Positions 34,443-43,825 of a stretch of DNA of 64,000 bases are shown one piece after another. Below the pieces are notes generated by a model, which was not told the origin of the DNA, did not search any database, and worked only from the letters and a program-made list of their open reading frames with translations. Source of the DNA: Deltaproteobacteria bacterium (lineage in GTDB: Bacteria; Myxococcota; JACPTQ01); NCBI GenBank assembly GCA_016192705.1, contig JACPTQ010000060.1, positions 1 through 64,000 on the forward strand, written 5' to 3'. The translations under genes were made by a program, and so were the position numbers. Every line of letters starts with the position of its first letter. The stretch's first letter is position 1.

Positions 34443-36817
34443 GGCGTCGGCACCTCGACGGTAAAGAACCGCACCGTCGACCACCCAACCGTCCCGCCCG
34501 TCCCGCTCATCACAACAGCGGGGCCGCTGATGTTCTGCCGATTTCCCGAGTTCGACCAGCACGGTGTCCCGTTGAAAACCTGCTTCACGCAAACGGGGCA
34601 CTTGAGATCCGGGTTAATCCTGAAAGTGATGGTGTGCGTGTTCCCGTCGGGCAGCGCAACGCCGACACCCGACGGCACAACCGGCTGCGGCCCGCCCCAG
34701 TAACAGAAATCGTAGATCCCACTGCTCCCGCCGCTCGTGACTTCGTCGCCGCTGTCGAGCCGCGCCGACACCGCGTAGCTCATCCAAACCGACGCCGTCC
34801 CGCAGACGCCGCCGTACCCCGCGCGCGCCGTCACCGTCACCGTCTCGCCTGGCCGCACCGACGACGGCACTGAGAACGCCCCCGTGCACCCCGACGTGAA
34901 CGCGCCCGACCCGACGACGCCGCCGGTGTTCGTGCACTCGGTCGACACCTCAGCCTTCGCTTCGCCCTTCCCGATTTCCTGCTTCACGGTCTTGCCCTTC
35001 GCGTCTTGCGTCACGACGTACACCTTCACTTTGATCGTGTCGGTTCCGCCCGGGCCGATGTCTCCCGTCTTCACCGTGTAGTCGGCCTCGCCCTTCGTGA
35101 TGGTGAACGAGTTTTTGTAAGTCGAATTGACCGATGTCGTGAGGTCGCCCCACGCAGCGGTGTTCGAGAACTCGTATTCAAGATTCGTCGAGAGCGTTTG
35201 CCCAGCGTTTTTCACCGTCACGACAAACGTCGTCTTCTCGCCGCACGTTAGTTTCGCGATGCCCGGCGTGATGAGAACTTTGGGCGCGCGGACGAGCACT
35301 TCCCAATCTTCGACGCTGTTCGCCGACGCGCCGTCGCTCGCCACCTTCGCGTAATCGATGACCGCCATCATCTTGTCGACGATGTCGATCGCGAAGAGCA
35401 GCATCTTGCTGAACGCGAGCGAGAACTTCCACGCCTCTTCGTTGCCGACGAGCTTTATCATCACGAGAATGCGGAACTGCTCGAGGAACCATTCGCGAAA
35501 CGACCCGTTGTTTTGCATGACCGACCCGAATTTCCAGATCGCGCCCCAGATGTCGCCCGCCGTGATGAGGTTGCCGACTTCGATGAGGCCGCCGTTGAAC
35601 GCTTGGTTCGTGATCTCTTTCACAAACTCGCCGAAAAACGACGAGCCGAACAAGTCGCCCAGAAACTTGAAGTTCATCAGCGATAAAAACGCGGGCAAGT
35701 AAAGGTCGGCGAGCATCGACTTGATTTCGATGAACCTCCGCTGATCGTCTTGACGCTTTGTGAGTGAAACCGACGTTGGCTGGCCGTACCCGACCGCGCG
35801 AATGCGATAGCGAATCACGTCGTCCTCGGAGTCGACGTTCCCGAGACCGACTGGCCCGTAATATTTCGGCGTGTAGGCGCCGTTGTCGTAGATGACGTCG
35901 ACGAGCGATCCGAAGACGCCGTTCAGGCCGTTCACAGGGTCGAGCTCGAACGAATAATCTTCTACGTACGTTTCGCCGACCTTGCGATCGATGAAGACGT
36001 ACGCGCGCCGCCGCCACTCGTTCATGAAGGTGATTTGATTGACGTCGGCGTTCGACTGCCCGGCTTGATCGCCGATCAGCACGGTGATGCCGCTCTTCGA
36101 TTGCGTTGGGTCGACGAGAACAAGCGGTTGCGAGAGCGCGCCCGTGCCGGTGCCCGCGTCGGCGCCCGCATCGGGGGTTCCAAGCGGCACGATGCGCTTA
36201 AGGATGCCGCCAACCGTCGCGGCAAACTCCGTTTTGTCGGCGGCGCTCGCCGTCGCGAAGTAGGTCGGATTCGCCGCGAGCTTTTGGTCGAGGAACGCCG
36301 CGAGCGAGGCGATTTCGCCGCCCGCGTCGAGAACTTTGTTCGCGACCGAGTCCCACGCGGACGGCGGAAGAAACGGCGCACCCGTATAGAGGAAAAGGAA
36401 AAACGCGGCCGTGCTGGCCGTCGAAATCGTCGCCCCCGCGTCGGGAATCGCCCACCCCACGAGCACCGGATTCCCAGCGTCGTCTTCGACGATAACGCCT
36501 TGGCGACCCGGGCCCGCGCCCATGACCGTGAATCCGCCGTCGCCATCAGGCGTCGATGAACCGAGTTGCGCGACGACGCGAAGCGACGCAACACCGCCAT
36601 CGAAGCCAAGCGGGAGCACGATTTGGCCCGTCAGCGTCGCCGCGTCCATGTCGGTAAAGCCCGCGTCACCCGCATCTGCGCTCGCATCGGGCCCGGTCAC
36701 ACGGTTCGTCCCCGTGTTGGTTGCTCCGCCGTCACCCCCCTTGCAAGCCCAAGCACCCGCGAAAAATAAAAAGACGCCGACGGAACATCGGCGCCGATTA
36801 AGCGCACCTCGATTCAT
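34439..36817 (-). CDS. Large predicted lipoprotein of unknown function
   Basis: 792 residues from ATG 36817 behind a G-rich site. The lipobox is AWAC followed by Gly/Asp-Ala linker. The middle (about 280-520) has several hydrophobic helices (FLGDLFGSSFFGEFVKEITNQAF, MLLFAIDIVDKMMAVIDYA). The C-terminal third is Ig-like, with ITPGIAKLTCGEKTTFVVTVKNAGQT and a final Cys-rich domain (CPVCVKQVFNGTPCW). It is translationally coupled to the next gene, so the two probably act together at the envelope. Confidence 0.78.
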   Translation of the reverse strand: MNRGALNRRRCSVGVFLFFAGAWACKGGDGGATNTGTNRVTGPDASADAGDAGFTDMDAATLTGQIVLPLGFDGGVASLRVVAQLGSSTPDGDGGFTVMGAGPGRQGVIVEDDAGNPVLVGWAIPDAGATISTASTAAFFLFLYTGAPFLPPSAWDSVANKVLDAGGEIASLAAFLDQKLAANPTYFATASAADKTEFAATVGGILKRIVPLGTPDAGADAGTGTGALSQPLVLVDPTQSKSGITVLIGDQAGQSNADVNQITFMNEWRRRAYVFIDRKVGETYVEDYSFELDPVNGLNGVFGSLVDVIYDNGAYTPKYYGPVGLGNVDSEDDVIRYRIRAVGYGQPTSVSLTKRQDDQRRFIEIKSMLADLYLPAFLSLMNFKFLGDLFGSSFFGEFVKEITNQAFNGGLIEVGNLITAGDIWGAIWKFGSVMQNNGSFREWFLEQFRILVMIKLVGNEEAWKFSLAFSKMLLFAIDIVDKMMAVIDYAKVASDGASANSVEDWEVLVRAPKVLITPGIAKLTCGEKTTFVVTVKNAGQTLSTNLEYEFSNTAAWGDLTTSVNSTYKNSFTITKGEADYTVKTGDIGPGGTDTIKVKVYVVTQDAKGKTVKQEIGKGEAKAEVSTECTNTGGVVGSGAFTSGCTGAFSVPSSVRPGETVTVTARAGYGGVCGTASVWMSYAVSARLDSGDEVTSGGSSGIYDFCYWGGPQPVVPSGVGVALPDGNTHTITFRINPDLKCPVCVKQVFNGTPCWSNSGNRQNISGPAVVMSGTGGTVGWSTVRFFTVEVPTP

Positions 36818-37153
36818 CAAGAGACCCCCCTTCCCAAATCCGCCACGGTCCACACCACAATTGTGCATCTCCACTTTTGACTTGTCGAGAAACGCACTTT
36901 TCTGCGCGCACGACGATCCAGTTCTGATCGCGCGTTGTCGGCTTCTGATCACACGCGCCCACACCTTGTGCGAATTTCCTATGGTTTTTCTTGGCACCGC
37001 CGCCTGCTTTATCGCCGTCCCGCAACCGCTGAATTTCCGCCGCTATCTGCGCGAAAGCCGGTGGCTTGAGCGCGCGGCGGAAATGGGGAGCGCCTGTTTA
37101 CAGAGCGCGAACCCCACCGCTGATGGACACGGTTGAAAACGAGGAGAGGCAAA
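36818..37153. other. 336-bp divergent intergenic region holding palindromic element C
   Basis: It separates two divergent lipoprotein genes, so both promoters should lie here. The element-C hairpin occupies 37033-37084, with its tag to about 37115. The first 200 bp show no open frame with coding character. I could not assign -35/-10 boxes with confidence. Confidence 0.6.
37033..37084 (+). repeat. Palindromic element C
   Basis: A perfect 11-bp outer stem, ATTTCCGCCGC / GCGGCGGAAAT, encloses a shorter inner stem centred on AAAGCC GGT GGCTT. It is followed by the tag GGGGAGCGCCTG and then CGCGAACCCC, as in element D. It ends about 70 bp before the GTG of the Cys-rich lipoprotein, so it may lie in the 5' leader of that mRNA. 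Confidence 0.85.
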
Positions 37154-37678
37154 GTGAAAAAAGCAGTTTTGAAATCGATGATGTTGGTTGGTTTGTTTGC
37201 GGGCGTCGCGTGCGGGGGCGAGATGGATGGCGAAAACCCCGAGGCGAGCGGGGACGAAGCGGTCGCATCGGTCGAGCAGAGCGCGTCGACGACATCGAGA
37301 TCCCCGACGGTCATGAAAGTCGCGAGCTCGTGCGACGTTCCAACGCAGCTGACGTGCGCTGGCCTCGTGCGGCACTGTGTCCCCGGTTGCACCATCGACC
37401 GCAACTCGAGCGTCTGCAAGTCGTGCATCGAGCACACGTTCACCTTCGGGATCGATTGCTGGAGCTGCCTCTACAATCGCCCGAGCAGCGGTGGCGGCAG
37501 CGTTCCAACGCCCGAGTACTACTCGTGCCGGTCGTTTGCATCCGGCGGCCCGGACGACACGAGCCACCCGCGGTTCCGCAGCGCCACATCAAAAATCCAG
37601 GAGACCTGCAACGCACCTGTCTACGATCGCCGTACGCGCCGCTGGACGAAGTGGTGCTGCCTCTTCCGCGTTCGGTAG
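37154..37678 (+). CDS. Small Cys-rich predicted lipoprotein
   Basis: 174 residues from GTG 37154 with GAGGAG at 37141. The leader (VKKAVLKSMMLVGLFAGVACGG) has lipobox GVAC. The mature protein carries about 14 cysteines (SSCDVPTQLTCAGLVRHC, CKSCIEHTF, CWSCLYN, WTKWCCLFRVR), so it is probably disulfide-rich and extracellular. The last 36 bp and 16 bp beyond the stop recur exactly at 38733-38784. No family recognised. Confidence 0.78.
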   Translation: MKKAVLKSMMLVGLFAGVACGGEMDGENPEASGDEAVASVEQSASTTSRSPTVMKVASSCDVPTQLTCAGLVRHCVPGCTIDRNSSVCKSCIEHTFTFGIDCWSCLYNRPSSGGGSVPTPEYYSCRSFASGGPDDTSHPRFRSATSKIQETCNAPVYDRRTRRWTKWCCLFRVR

Positions 37679-37694
37679 TTCCGCTCCCGCGGCC
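37643..37694 (+). repeat. 52-bp direct repeat, copy 1 (3' end of Cys-rich lipoprotein gene)
   Basis: Identical to 38733-38784. It encodes WTKWCCLFRVR plus stop and the following CCGCTCCCGCGGCC, which could form a small GC-rich hairpin. Confidence 0.92.
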
Positions 37695-37966
37695 GCTCCC
37701 GCCCCCGTGCGAAAAACGACCTCGGCAACATACAAGCAGCTGTGTCGCGAAATGTACGACTCTTTTCCAACGACATCGACCTAATCAAACGAGAATTTCA
37801 AGGGCGATTCTTGGGATACGGAGCGACCCGACGAATAAAGGCACGGGAAATTCGACGAATGTGACCCGACACAAAACCGGCCACACCCTTGCAAAACAAG
37901 AAGAGGCGTACCCGTTCCGTCAACGGTACGACGAAAAACGTGCGACGAAAAAGGAGGGAGAAAAAC

Positions 37967-38686
37967 GTGGAGGAAAAATCGGTTTTGTCAGCTTCCAGCT
38001 GGGTCCTTTCCGGGTTCCTTCTACTTTCCGCTACCGGGAACGCCGAAGGCGCGGCGACAACGAATCAGAGAACGTCCGCAACCGCATCGCCTCTCTCGGT
38101 CGCGCTCAGATCGAAAGTCCGCATCACCATTAAGAACGTCCTTGGAAAGCCGCTTTTCCTAAGCCGCTGTCGCCCGGTTATTCAGAAGTCGGTCGATGGC
38201 GCCTGGAAGGGCGTTAAGGAATCCGGGGTGAGGCTCTGCGCGACAACCGATCGCGACCCGATTCAGATCGGAGCACGGAAGAGCTTCACTCAGGAGATCG
38301 AGGTCGGCCAATTCGGCCGTCACCGCGTCATCTACCGGTACGCGACAACGCGCTGTACTCGCGGCGCGGTCTGCCGGCGCCCATACCGGATCGAGACGCC
38401 GGCATTCGACGTGACGGTCACCAGCGCGCCAGTCAGCCTTGAGTGCAATCGCGACTCGGACTGCAGCGCAAACGGTTGCTACGGCGAGGTCTGCGCCCCG
38501 AACCGACCCATTGTCACGGCGTGCATTTGGGACGACGATTTCAGTTGCTTGAAATGGCTACCGGATTTCGACAGCGACGGCGTCAAGGAGTCCCGCGATT
38601 GCGGCTGTCAGGCGAACACCTGCCGATGGAAACCGAGCGAGAAATACAACGAGTGTCTGGACGGCTTAAACCACCGACATGAATAA
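37967..38686 (+). CDS. Secreted Cys-containing protein of unknown function
   Basis: 239 residues from GTG 37967, chosen for the strong AAGGAGGGAG site at 37951; the frame opens earlier at 37889. Residues 1-30 form a signal-peptide-like segment (SASSWVLSGFLLLSATGNAEG). The body has an Ig-like beta region (VRITIKNVLGKPLFLSRCRP, RHRVIYRYATTRC). Then comes a Cys-rich end with CNRDSDCSANGCYGEVC, DFDSDGVKESRDCGCQ (a DxDxDG calcium-loop-like motif) and CRW. It lies between the two copies of the 52-bp repeat. Confidence 0.78.
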   Translation: MEEKSVLSASSWVLSGFLLLSATGNAEGAATTNQRTSATASPLSVALRSKVRITIKNVLGKPLFLSRCRPVIQKSVDGAWKGVKESGVRLCATTDRDPIQIGARKSFTQEIEVGQFGRHRVIYRYATTRCTRGAVCRRPYRIETPAFDVTVTSAPVSLECNRDSDCSANGCYGEVCAPNRPIVTACIWDDDFSCLKWLPDFDSDGVKESRDCGCQANTCRWKPSEKYNECLDGLNHRHE

Positions 38687-38732
38687 GCTGAGTCGTCGCG
38701 TTGATGTCGATGCGAAACTCTTGCTCAAGATA

Positions 38733-38784
38733 TGGACGAAGTGGTGCTGCCTCTTCCGCGTTCGGTAGTTCCGCTCCCGCGGCC
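38733..38784 (+). pseudogene. 52-bp direct repeat, copy 2: orphan 3' fragment of a Cys-rich lipoprotein gene
   Basis: An exact duplicate of 37643-37694, but with no reading frame upstream to serve it. It encodes only the last 11 residues and stop of the lipoprotein. The best reading is a remnant of a tandem duplication or of recombination that placed the intervening gene between the two ends. Confidence 0.7.
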
Positions 38785-38870
38785 CCGTCCCGAGTTGAAT
38801 AAACGCCCGGCCCCAACGTCTAATCTCCTGGGTTCTCGGAATTTGCCGAATCGGCAGGAGGAGCGCGAAG

Positions 38871-39596
38871 ATGAAAACGTTTGAGCGTACGTGGACCTTG
38901 GGAATCGCCTTTGTCGCGTCGATCATCGTCGTCGGCGGAAGCGCGTTTGCGACAGAGGTGACGATCACTACCGTGACGCAATCGTGCACAAAGCAAGAAG
39001 ACTGCGGGTCGGACGGGGCTTGCCTCTTCTCAGCGGGTTGCCCGGGAGTTGGGAAATGTGTGACCGGCGCGCGATGCACCGCGGACTTGACAGCGCATTG
39101 CGCCTGCGACGGCTCCACGTTTCGGTCGAGCAGCACGTGCGTCAAGAAGCCGTACAAGAATCGCGGCTCGTGTTCCGCCTCGACGCCGAGAAAGTGCGCA
39201 ACGTCGCGGGATTGCCCGCGCGGGCAGGTGTGCGCGGGCGGCGAAGGCTGCGACGCCAAGTGGACGTGCCAGGCCTCGCGCCCATGCACGAAGGACCTGC
39301 GCGCGTACTGCGGCTGCGACGGCCAGACGTTTCGCGGAAGCGGCTCGTGCCCCCAAAAGAAATTCAAGCACCGCGGCGCGTGTTCGTCCGAGCCGCGCGC
39401 GTGCACATCGAACCGCGATTGCCGCACAGGCGAAGGCTGCTATGGCCCCGCGGGCTGTAACGCGCAATGGACTTGCGCCCCCGCGCGCATGTGCACCAAA
39501 GACCTCCGCGAATTCTGTGGATGCGATGGCGTGACGTTCCGCGGAAGCAGCACGTGCCCGGGAAAGAAATACAAAAAGACGGGCGCTTGCCCCTAA
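38871..39596 (+). CDS. Secreted protein with three tandem Cys-rich (Kazal-like) repeats
   Basis: 241 residues from ATG 38871 with GGAGGAG upstream. A signal peptide ends near SAFAT. Three repeats of about 65-70 residues follow, each with CT(K/S)xxDC...C...GC...WTC...C T K D L R x(Y/F)C G C D G x T F R(G/S)SxxC and a closing KKxYKxxGxC. The CGCDGxTF block resembles Kazal-type protease-inhibitor domains and related matrix modules, though spacing differs. It may be an extracellular inhibitor or matrix protein. Confidence 0.8.
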   Translation: MKTFERTWTLGIAFVASIIVVGGSAFATEVTITTVTQSCTKQEDCGSDGACLFSAGCPGVGKCVTGARCTADLTAHCACDGSTFRSSSTCVKKPYKNRGSCSASTPRKCATSRDCPRGQVCAGGEGCDAKWTCQASRPCTKDLRAYCGCDGQTFRGSGSCPQKKFKHRGACSSEPRACTSNRDCRTGEGCYGPAGCNAQWTCAPARMCTKDLREFCGCDGVTFRGSSTCPGKKYKKTGACP

Positions 39597-39605
39597 GCGA
39601 ATTTC

Positions 39606-41057
39606 TTACTTCGCGTAGCCGTCGTACCGGGCCATCCAGTAAGCGATGAGGTAATCGACGCCAGGGCGCTCAACCCACGGCTGCGCGCAGTTTTCGTTGA
39701 TCGTCGTTGGCGAACGTTGCCACGCGTAGTCTTCGCGCGGGCGCTTGTCGATGTTCAGCGCCGACGATGCGACGTTGTCGCAAAACGTTTTCTCGGCGAT
39801 GTCGGGGTTCGAAACCGCGTCGCGACGAAGCGGCGCGCTCGGGAAGAGCGTGAGTTGCTTCGACGTGTCGTCAGAGACCGACGCAAGGCCCGACTTGCCC
39901 GAGCCGTTCAAGTAAAAAAGGTCGAAGAGCGCGTTCTTGTCGGCGCCGACGCCTGAGAAATTGAAGCCGTTACCCGACCACAGGCGATCGAGAATCGCGC
40001 GATACGCCGTGCGGCGCGTCGAATCGGTGTCGATGCGAATGAGCGTCGAAAGCGGCATCGCGACGATGTTGAATCGGTAGTAGTCGTCGCGATCGCAAAC
40101 CGTGGTCAGCGTCAAGTCGGCCGCGCAAAGCCACAGCTGCGCGCGATCGAGCCAGTTGTACCAGCCGCTCACCTTCTCATCGAACGCGTCCTTGAACCGC
40201 GATTCGCCGCTCATGTGATACGCCGTGCGCAAATAGCTGAGCGACATGATCGCGCGGTCAAACGAAATCGTCCCAGGGTCGAAGCTCAGGGTCGTTCCGT
40301 CGGCGTTCGTGATCTCCCAGTTGTTGTCCATGAGCGTGTCGACAAACTCGACAACGTCGCCGCGAATCGTCGCGCGCGTCGCGCTGTCCTCGTAGAGGTC
40401 GTACGCCGTCGCAAGCCCAAACATCCAACCCGCGTATTGGTCGCGCGAAATGTCGCCCATGAACTTGTAACCCGCGTACGCGCCGCTTCCGCTGTGAACG
40501 CCGTTCGCCGATTCGAGATAGCAGTAATCCCGCGTGCCGTTTGTTTTCTTTCCGCACGTCGTCGACGGCGGTTCGTAGCCGCGCGTGATGAGGCCGGGCT
40601 TTCCGGTCACCTTGAGGAGCGTGTGGAGCACGCCGACTTGCGTCTTTAAGAGGTCGCATGCGGCCGACGTCTTTAAAACCGCGCACCGATACGCGAGTGC
40701 CGCCGTGTAAACGCCGGTCCAGATCGCGCCATCGCCTTGCCCCGCGTACGAGCTCACCGTGTCGGTTACCGTGTACGTTTCACTCCCGTCGTCGCAACCC
40801 TTCGTCCCGGCTGAGCGTCCGCTCGTTTTCAAGATCGCGCCCCACACTTGCCCGAACGGCACATGCCGCTTCGTGAGCACGTCGAGATACGCCTCCGCTT
40901 TCGATTCGAGTTTGCTCGTCGCGCTACTCGTCGCCGCCGCATGCACGGCGTCTGCCTCTAGGTCGCGCAGGGCGACGCCCTCGCCACATCGCAGCATCAC
41001 CAACGAATAAGCCGCGAGCAGCCGCGTCGTCGTCCAGCTCCAGTCTCTTTTTTTCAC
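39606..41057 (-). CDS. Exported helical (alpha/alpha-toroid-like) protein of unknown function
   Basis: 483 residues from GTG 41057 with AAGGAGGA. The leader (VKKRDWSWTTTRLLAAYSLVMLRCGEG) may be a lipoprotein signal, but its VMLRC is a poor lipobox. The rest consists of helices with recurring aromatic and Gly motifs (GAIWTGVYTAALAYR, DQYAGWMFGLATAYDLYED, AIMSLSYLRTAYHM, WYNWLDRAQLWLC, YRFNIVAMPLS), as in six-hairpin glycosidases or epimerases. Specific function unknown. Confidence 0.72.
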   Translation of the reverse strand: MKKRDWSWTTTRLLAAYSLVMLRCGEGVALRDLEADAVHAAATSSATSKLESKAEAYLDVLTKRHVPFGQVWGAILKTSGRSAGTKGCDDGSETYTVTDTVSSYAGQGDGAIWTGVYTAALAYRCAVLKTSAACDLLKTQVGVLHTLLKVTGKPGLITRGYEPPSTTCGKKTNGTRDYCYLESANGVHSGSGAYAGYKFMGDISRDQYAGWMFGLATAYDLYEDSATRATIRGDVVEFVDTLMDNNWEITNADGTTLSFDPGTISFDRAIMSLSYLRTAYHMSGESRFKDAFDEKVSGWYNWLDRAQLWLCAADLTLTTVCDRDDYYRFNIVAMPLSTLIRIDTDSTRRTAYRAILDRLWSGNGFNFSGVGADKNALFDLFYLNGSGKSGLASVSDDTSKQLTLFPSAPLRRDAVSNPDIAEKTFCDNVASSALNIDKRPREDYAWQRSPTTINENCAQPWVERPGVDYLIAYWMARYDGYAK

Positions 41058-41343
41058 AACGTCCTCCTTGCTGATTTCTCTTGGCGACAACTCCAGAATG
41101 CAGTCGCCGCGCCACGCGCGCGGACTCGACAAACCCAAGAGTTGCGCACACAGGCCCACCGTGCGTGACAAGGCGCCTTGACGTTTGGGGACTCCTTTTT
41201 CCAAGGGAGCGTGTTGAAACGAATAAGACTTCCAAAAGTGAGAGCGCGAAAACCCGCGTGAATCTAAGCCGATTTAAGGGAACGGCCCTTGCTTCGCCTT
41301 ATCGGATGCCGCATCCTCAAATTGATTGACGGGGAGTGTGAAC

Positions 41344-43821
41344 ATGACGATGAGAATTCGATGGTTTCTACCGGTTCTAACGCTCGGCGCAATGGTGGCG
41401 ATGCCAGCAAGCCCCGCGGCTGCGGGTGTTGGTTGGGCCGGCACACAACAACCTGACGCCGGGCGAATCGCAGCGATTCGAAGCCAGCGCGCGGCGCTCC
41501 AAGCGATTTACAACCAGACGAATGCGCTTCGCGCGGAGGCGACCCGGTGTCGGCTGCCGGATGCGATAACAATACGTCTGAGCGCCGCTGAAGAGTGCAA
41601 CCCGAAACCCAAAGACGGTTCACCCGAAGCGCTCCTCGCTCGTAACAAGCGCGAAGAGACTTGCCTCGCGAACATGATTCCACTCGCGTCGCAGCAGCTC
41701 GTCAACGAACGCGCCACGTATCGACGCGCCTCGACCGTCACCAAGATCAAGTGCCGTGGGCTCGTCGCGACGGTGCTCGATGAAGCGTGCGACGCCTTCC
41801 CAAACGCGTGCGAGCTCATGATGGAAGGGAAAGCGTGCTACGACGCCGCGAGCGCCGCGAAATCGGCCGGCCTCAAGACGTTCGGTAAGACCGCGCGCTT
41901 TTTCACGTCGTCGCTCAACCGGCTTTCGCTCGCATCGATCAAGAATCTCTTTCGCCAAATGGAATCCGCCGCGCGCGACGTTCGCACCGCGATCACAGGC
42001 TGCTGGGCTTTCTTTAAGCACGCGGCGACGGAGGCTGTTGCAGCGGTTAAAAACTGGTTCTGCGGCGAAGCCGGCTCGACGGGTGCGGTCATCTGCGAGC
42101 GGATTCGAGAGGGTCGTGCGTGCTACCTTCGTATGAAAGGGGCGCTCGGCGGCGTCCCGATGAAAGCCGCGACTCAAATTCGGCGCTTGTCGATTCTCGA
42201 AACGGCAAATCCGTTTTCAATCGCTCGCTCTGTTTACGATTCGTTCGGTTCGCCAGAAATGAGCGCCGCGGTTTCGGAGTGCGCGAAGTGGGCGAAGCAA
42301 ACGATCGTCGCCGTCGCGGGGCACGTGTGTAAAAAAAGCGAGGGCTGCGCGGCGTTGCTCGAAGCGCTTGAGCGTGAAGGGATCACGGTCGACAACTGGC
42401 GCTCACGAAAACTCGACATCGCGCGGATTGCGATGCGGACCGCCTTTCGAAAGGAAGGCAGCGTCACGATCAAGCTCGGCGCGAACATCGCGGTTCCCAT
42501 TTTCAGATTCATCGGGGTTATGGGTGAGGGAGAGCTGTCGGTTACCGTCACGCACGCGGGGGACGACGTTTACGACGCACGATTCGCCGTCAAGAGAACC
42601 GGCGAAGTCACGGCCGGTTACGAGAAGGGGCAGACGGGCGCGTCGATCGGCATCGGCGGCAGCATCGAAGACGGGCGCACGTTCCGAATCAACGCAGCCG
42701 ACCCGAACGACTGGCGCCTCCTCCTCATGCTCGCGGCCGACTCCGCCGTGCGCGCACTCGCGCGGAGCGCCGTGGGACCACTCGCGCAGATTCCGGCAAT
42801 GCCCGACGTCATCGGCTCAATCGAAAAGTTGCTCATCGGCGAGCCGATCAACGCGAATGCGATCATCGCGAAGCTCGGGCGCGAATCGAGTTGCAAACTG
42901 TGCGGCATCCTCGACGGCAGTTTGTCGTTCGGCTTTGGGAAGCCAGACAAAGGTGTCCAATTCTCCGCGGGCGGTCGCGGCGAGCTCTGCTTTGGCGCGA
43001 CCCACAGCCGAAGTCCCGAGCTGGGGAAGTCGGCGCTCGATCTCGCGGTCGAGACCAACGTCACGATCATGGCCGGTGCGGAACTCGGCAAGGATCTCGT
43101 CGCGTCTGTCTCCAAGGGCCTCGACCAATTCGTTGCGTCCGCGAAAGGGACGCTGGCCAAGATTGGCGCGTGGTGGGCGGCGCACAACGCAAACGACCAG
43201 ATCGAAGGCACGCTCGATCGATTGGGCCAGGCGCAGTTGGCCGTGTCGGGGGCGTTGGGCAAATGGATAGAAAACCTGACGGGACCGACCGACCGACTCC
43301 TTGCGTGCGGTGAGCTCGCGAAAGAGTTCGTCACCAAATGGGCGAATCCAAGCGGCGCGCTGACTTTCTCGTGGTCGCTCGGTTACGTCGTGGGGAAGAC
43401 CCAGCCCAGCGGCGTCACCATCACCCTCTCAACGAGCGAACCCATTCGCGCCGTCGACGCCATCGATGCGAGCCTGCTCGGGTTCGGACCGATTGGGGCC
43501 TTTGCGCTCTTCCTAAAAAATGGGCGAGACGCTGCGCCCATCGATTGGCGCGTGCGCATCGATTCGGGGCGAGTCGCAGGGACGGGTGTTGCGCAGGACG
43601 GCGTTCGACTGACCGGGAAAGTTGAAGCGACAAGGTCGTACACGCAGGGGATTGGGAGATGGACGCTTGGCGACTTGCGCAACGCACCGCTCACGGGAAC
43701 GCTCGGTGTGTATCGCGACGTTCGCGATGGGAAGTGCGCGCCCAATGGCGAAGGCCGCTCCCCGTGTGACCGCCGTGAGACGAGCGGCAAAAACGCTCCA
43801 CCCAACACGGCATCGCGCTAA
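41344..43821 (+). CDS. Large secreted protein of unknown function
   Basis: 825 residues from ATG 41344 (GGGGAG at 41331). The signal peptide (MTMRIRWFLPVLTLGAMVAM) ends near SPAAAG. The N-terminal half is helical with spaced cysteines (CRLPDA, EECN, EETCL, IKCRG, EACDAFPNACELM, KACYD), probably disulfide-linked. The C-terminal half is beta-rich, with ANIAVPIFRFIGVMGEGELSV and GSLSFGFGKPDKGVQFSAGG. The latter resembles barrel or scaffold strands. The gene is convergent with the propeller lipoprotein (4 bp gap). Confidence 0.75.
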   Translation: MTMRIRWFLPVLTLGAMVAMPASPAAAGVGWAGTQQPDAGRIAAIRSQRAALQAIYNQTNALRAEATRCRLPDAITIRLSAAEECNPKPKDGSPEALLARNKREETCLANMIPLASQQLVNERATYRRASTVTKIKCRGLVATVLDEACDAFPNACELMMEGKACYDAASAAKSAGLKTFGKTARFFTSSLNRLSLASIKNLFRQMESAARDVRTAITGCWAFFKHAATEAVAAVKNWFCGEAGSTGAVICERIREGRACYLRMKGALGGVPMKAATQIRRLSILETANPFSIARSVYDSFGSPEMSAAVSECAKWAKQTIVAVAGHVCKKSEGCAALLEALEREGITVDNWRSRKLDIARIAMRTAFRKEGSVTIKLGANIAVPIFRFIGVMGEGELSVTVTHAGDDVYDARFAVKRTGEVTAGYEKGQTGASIGIGGSIEDGRTFRINAADPNDWRLLLMLAADSAVRALARSAVGPLAQIPAMPDVIGSIEKLLIGEPINANAIIAKLGRESSCKLCGILDGSLSFGFGKPDKGVQFSAGGRGELCFGATHSRSPELGKSALDLAVETNVTIMAGAELGKDLVASVSKGLDQFVASAKGTLAKIGAWWAAHNANDQIEGTLDRLGQAQLAVSGALGKWIENLTGPTDRLLACGELAKEFVTKWANPSGALTFSWSLGYVVGKTQPSGVTITLSTSEPIRAVDAIDASLLGFGPIGAFALFLKNGRDAAPIDWRVRIDSGRVAGTGVAQDGVRLTGKVEATRSYTQGIGRWTLGDLRNAPLTGTLGVYRDVRDGKCAPNGEGRSPCDRRETSGKNAPPNTASR

Positions 43822-43825
43822 CGCT

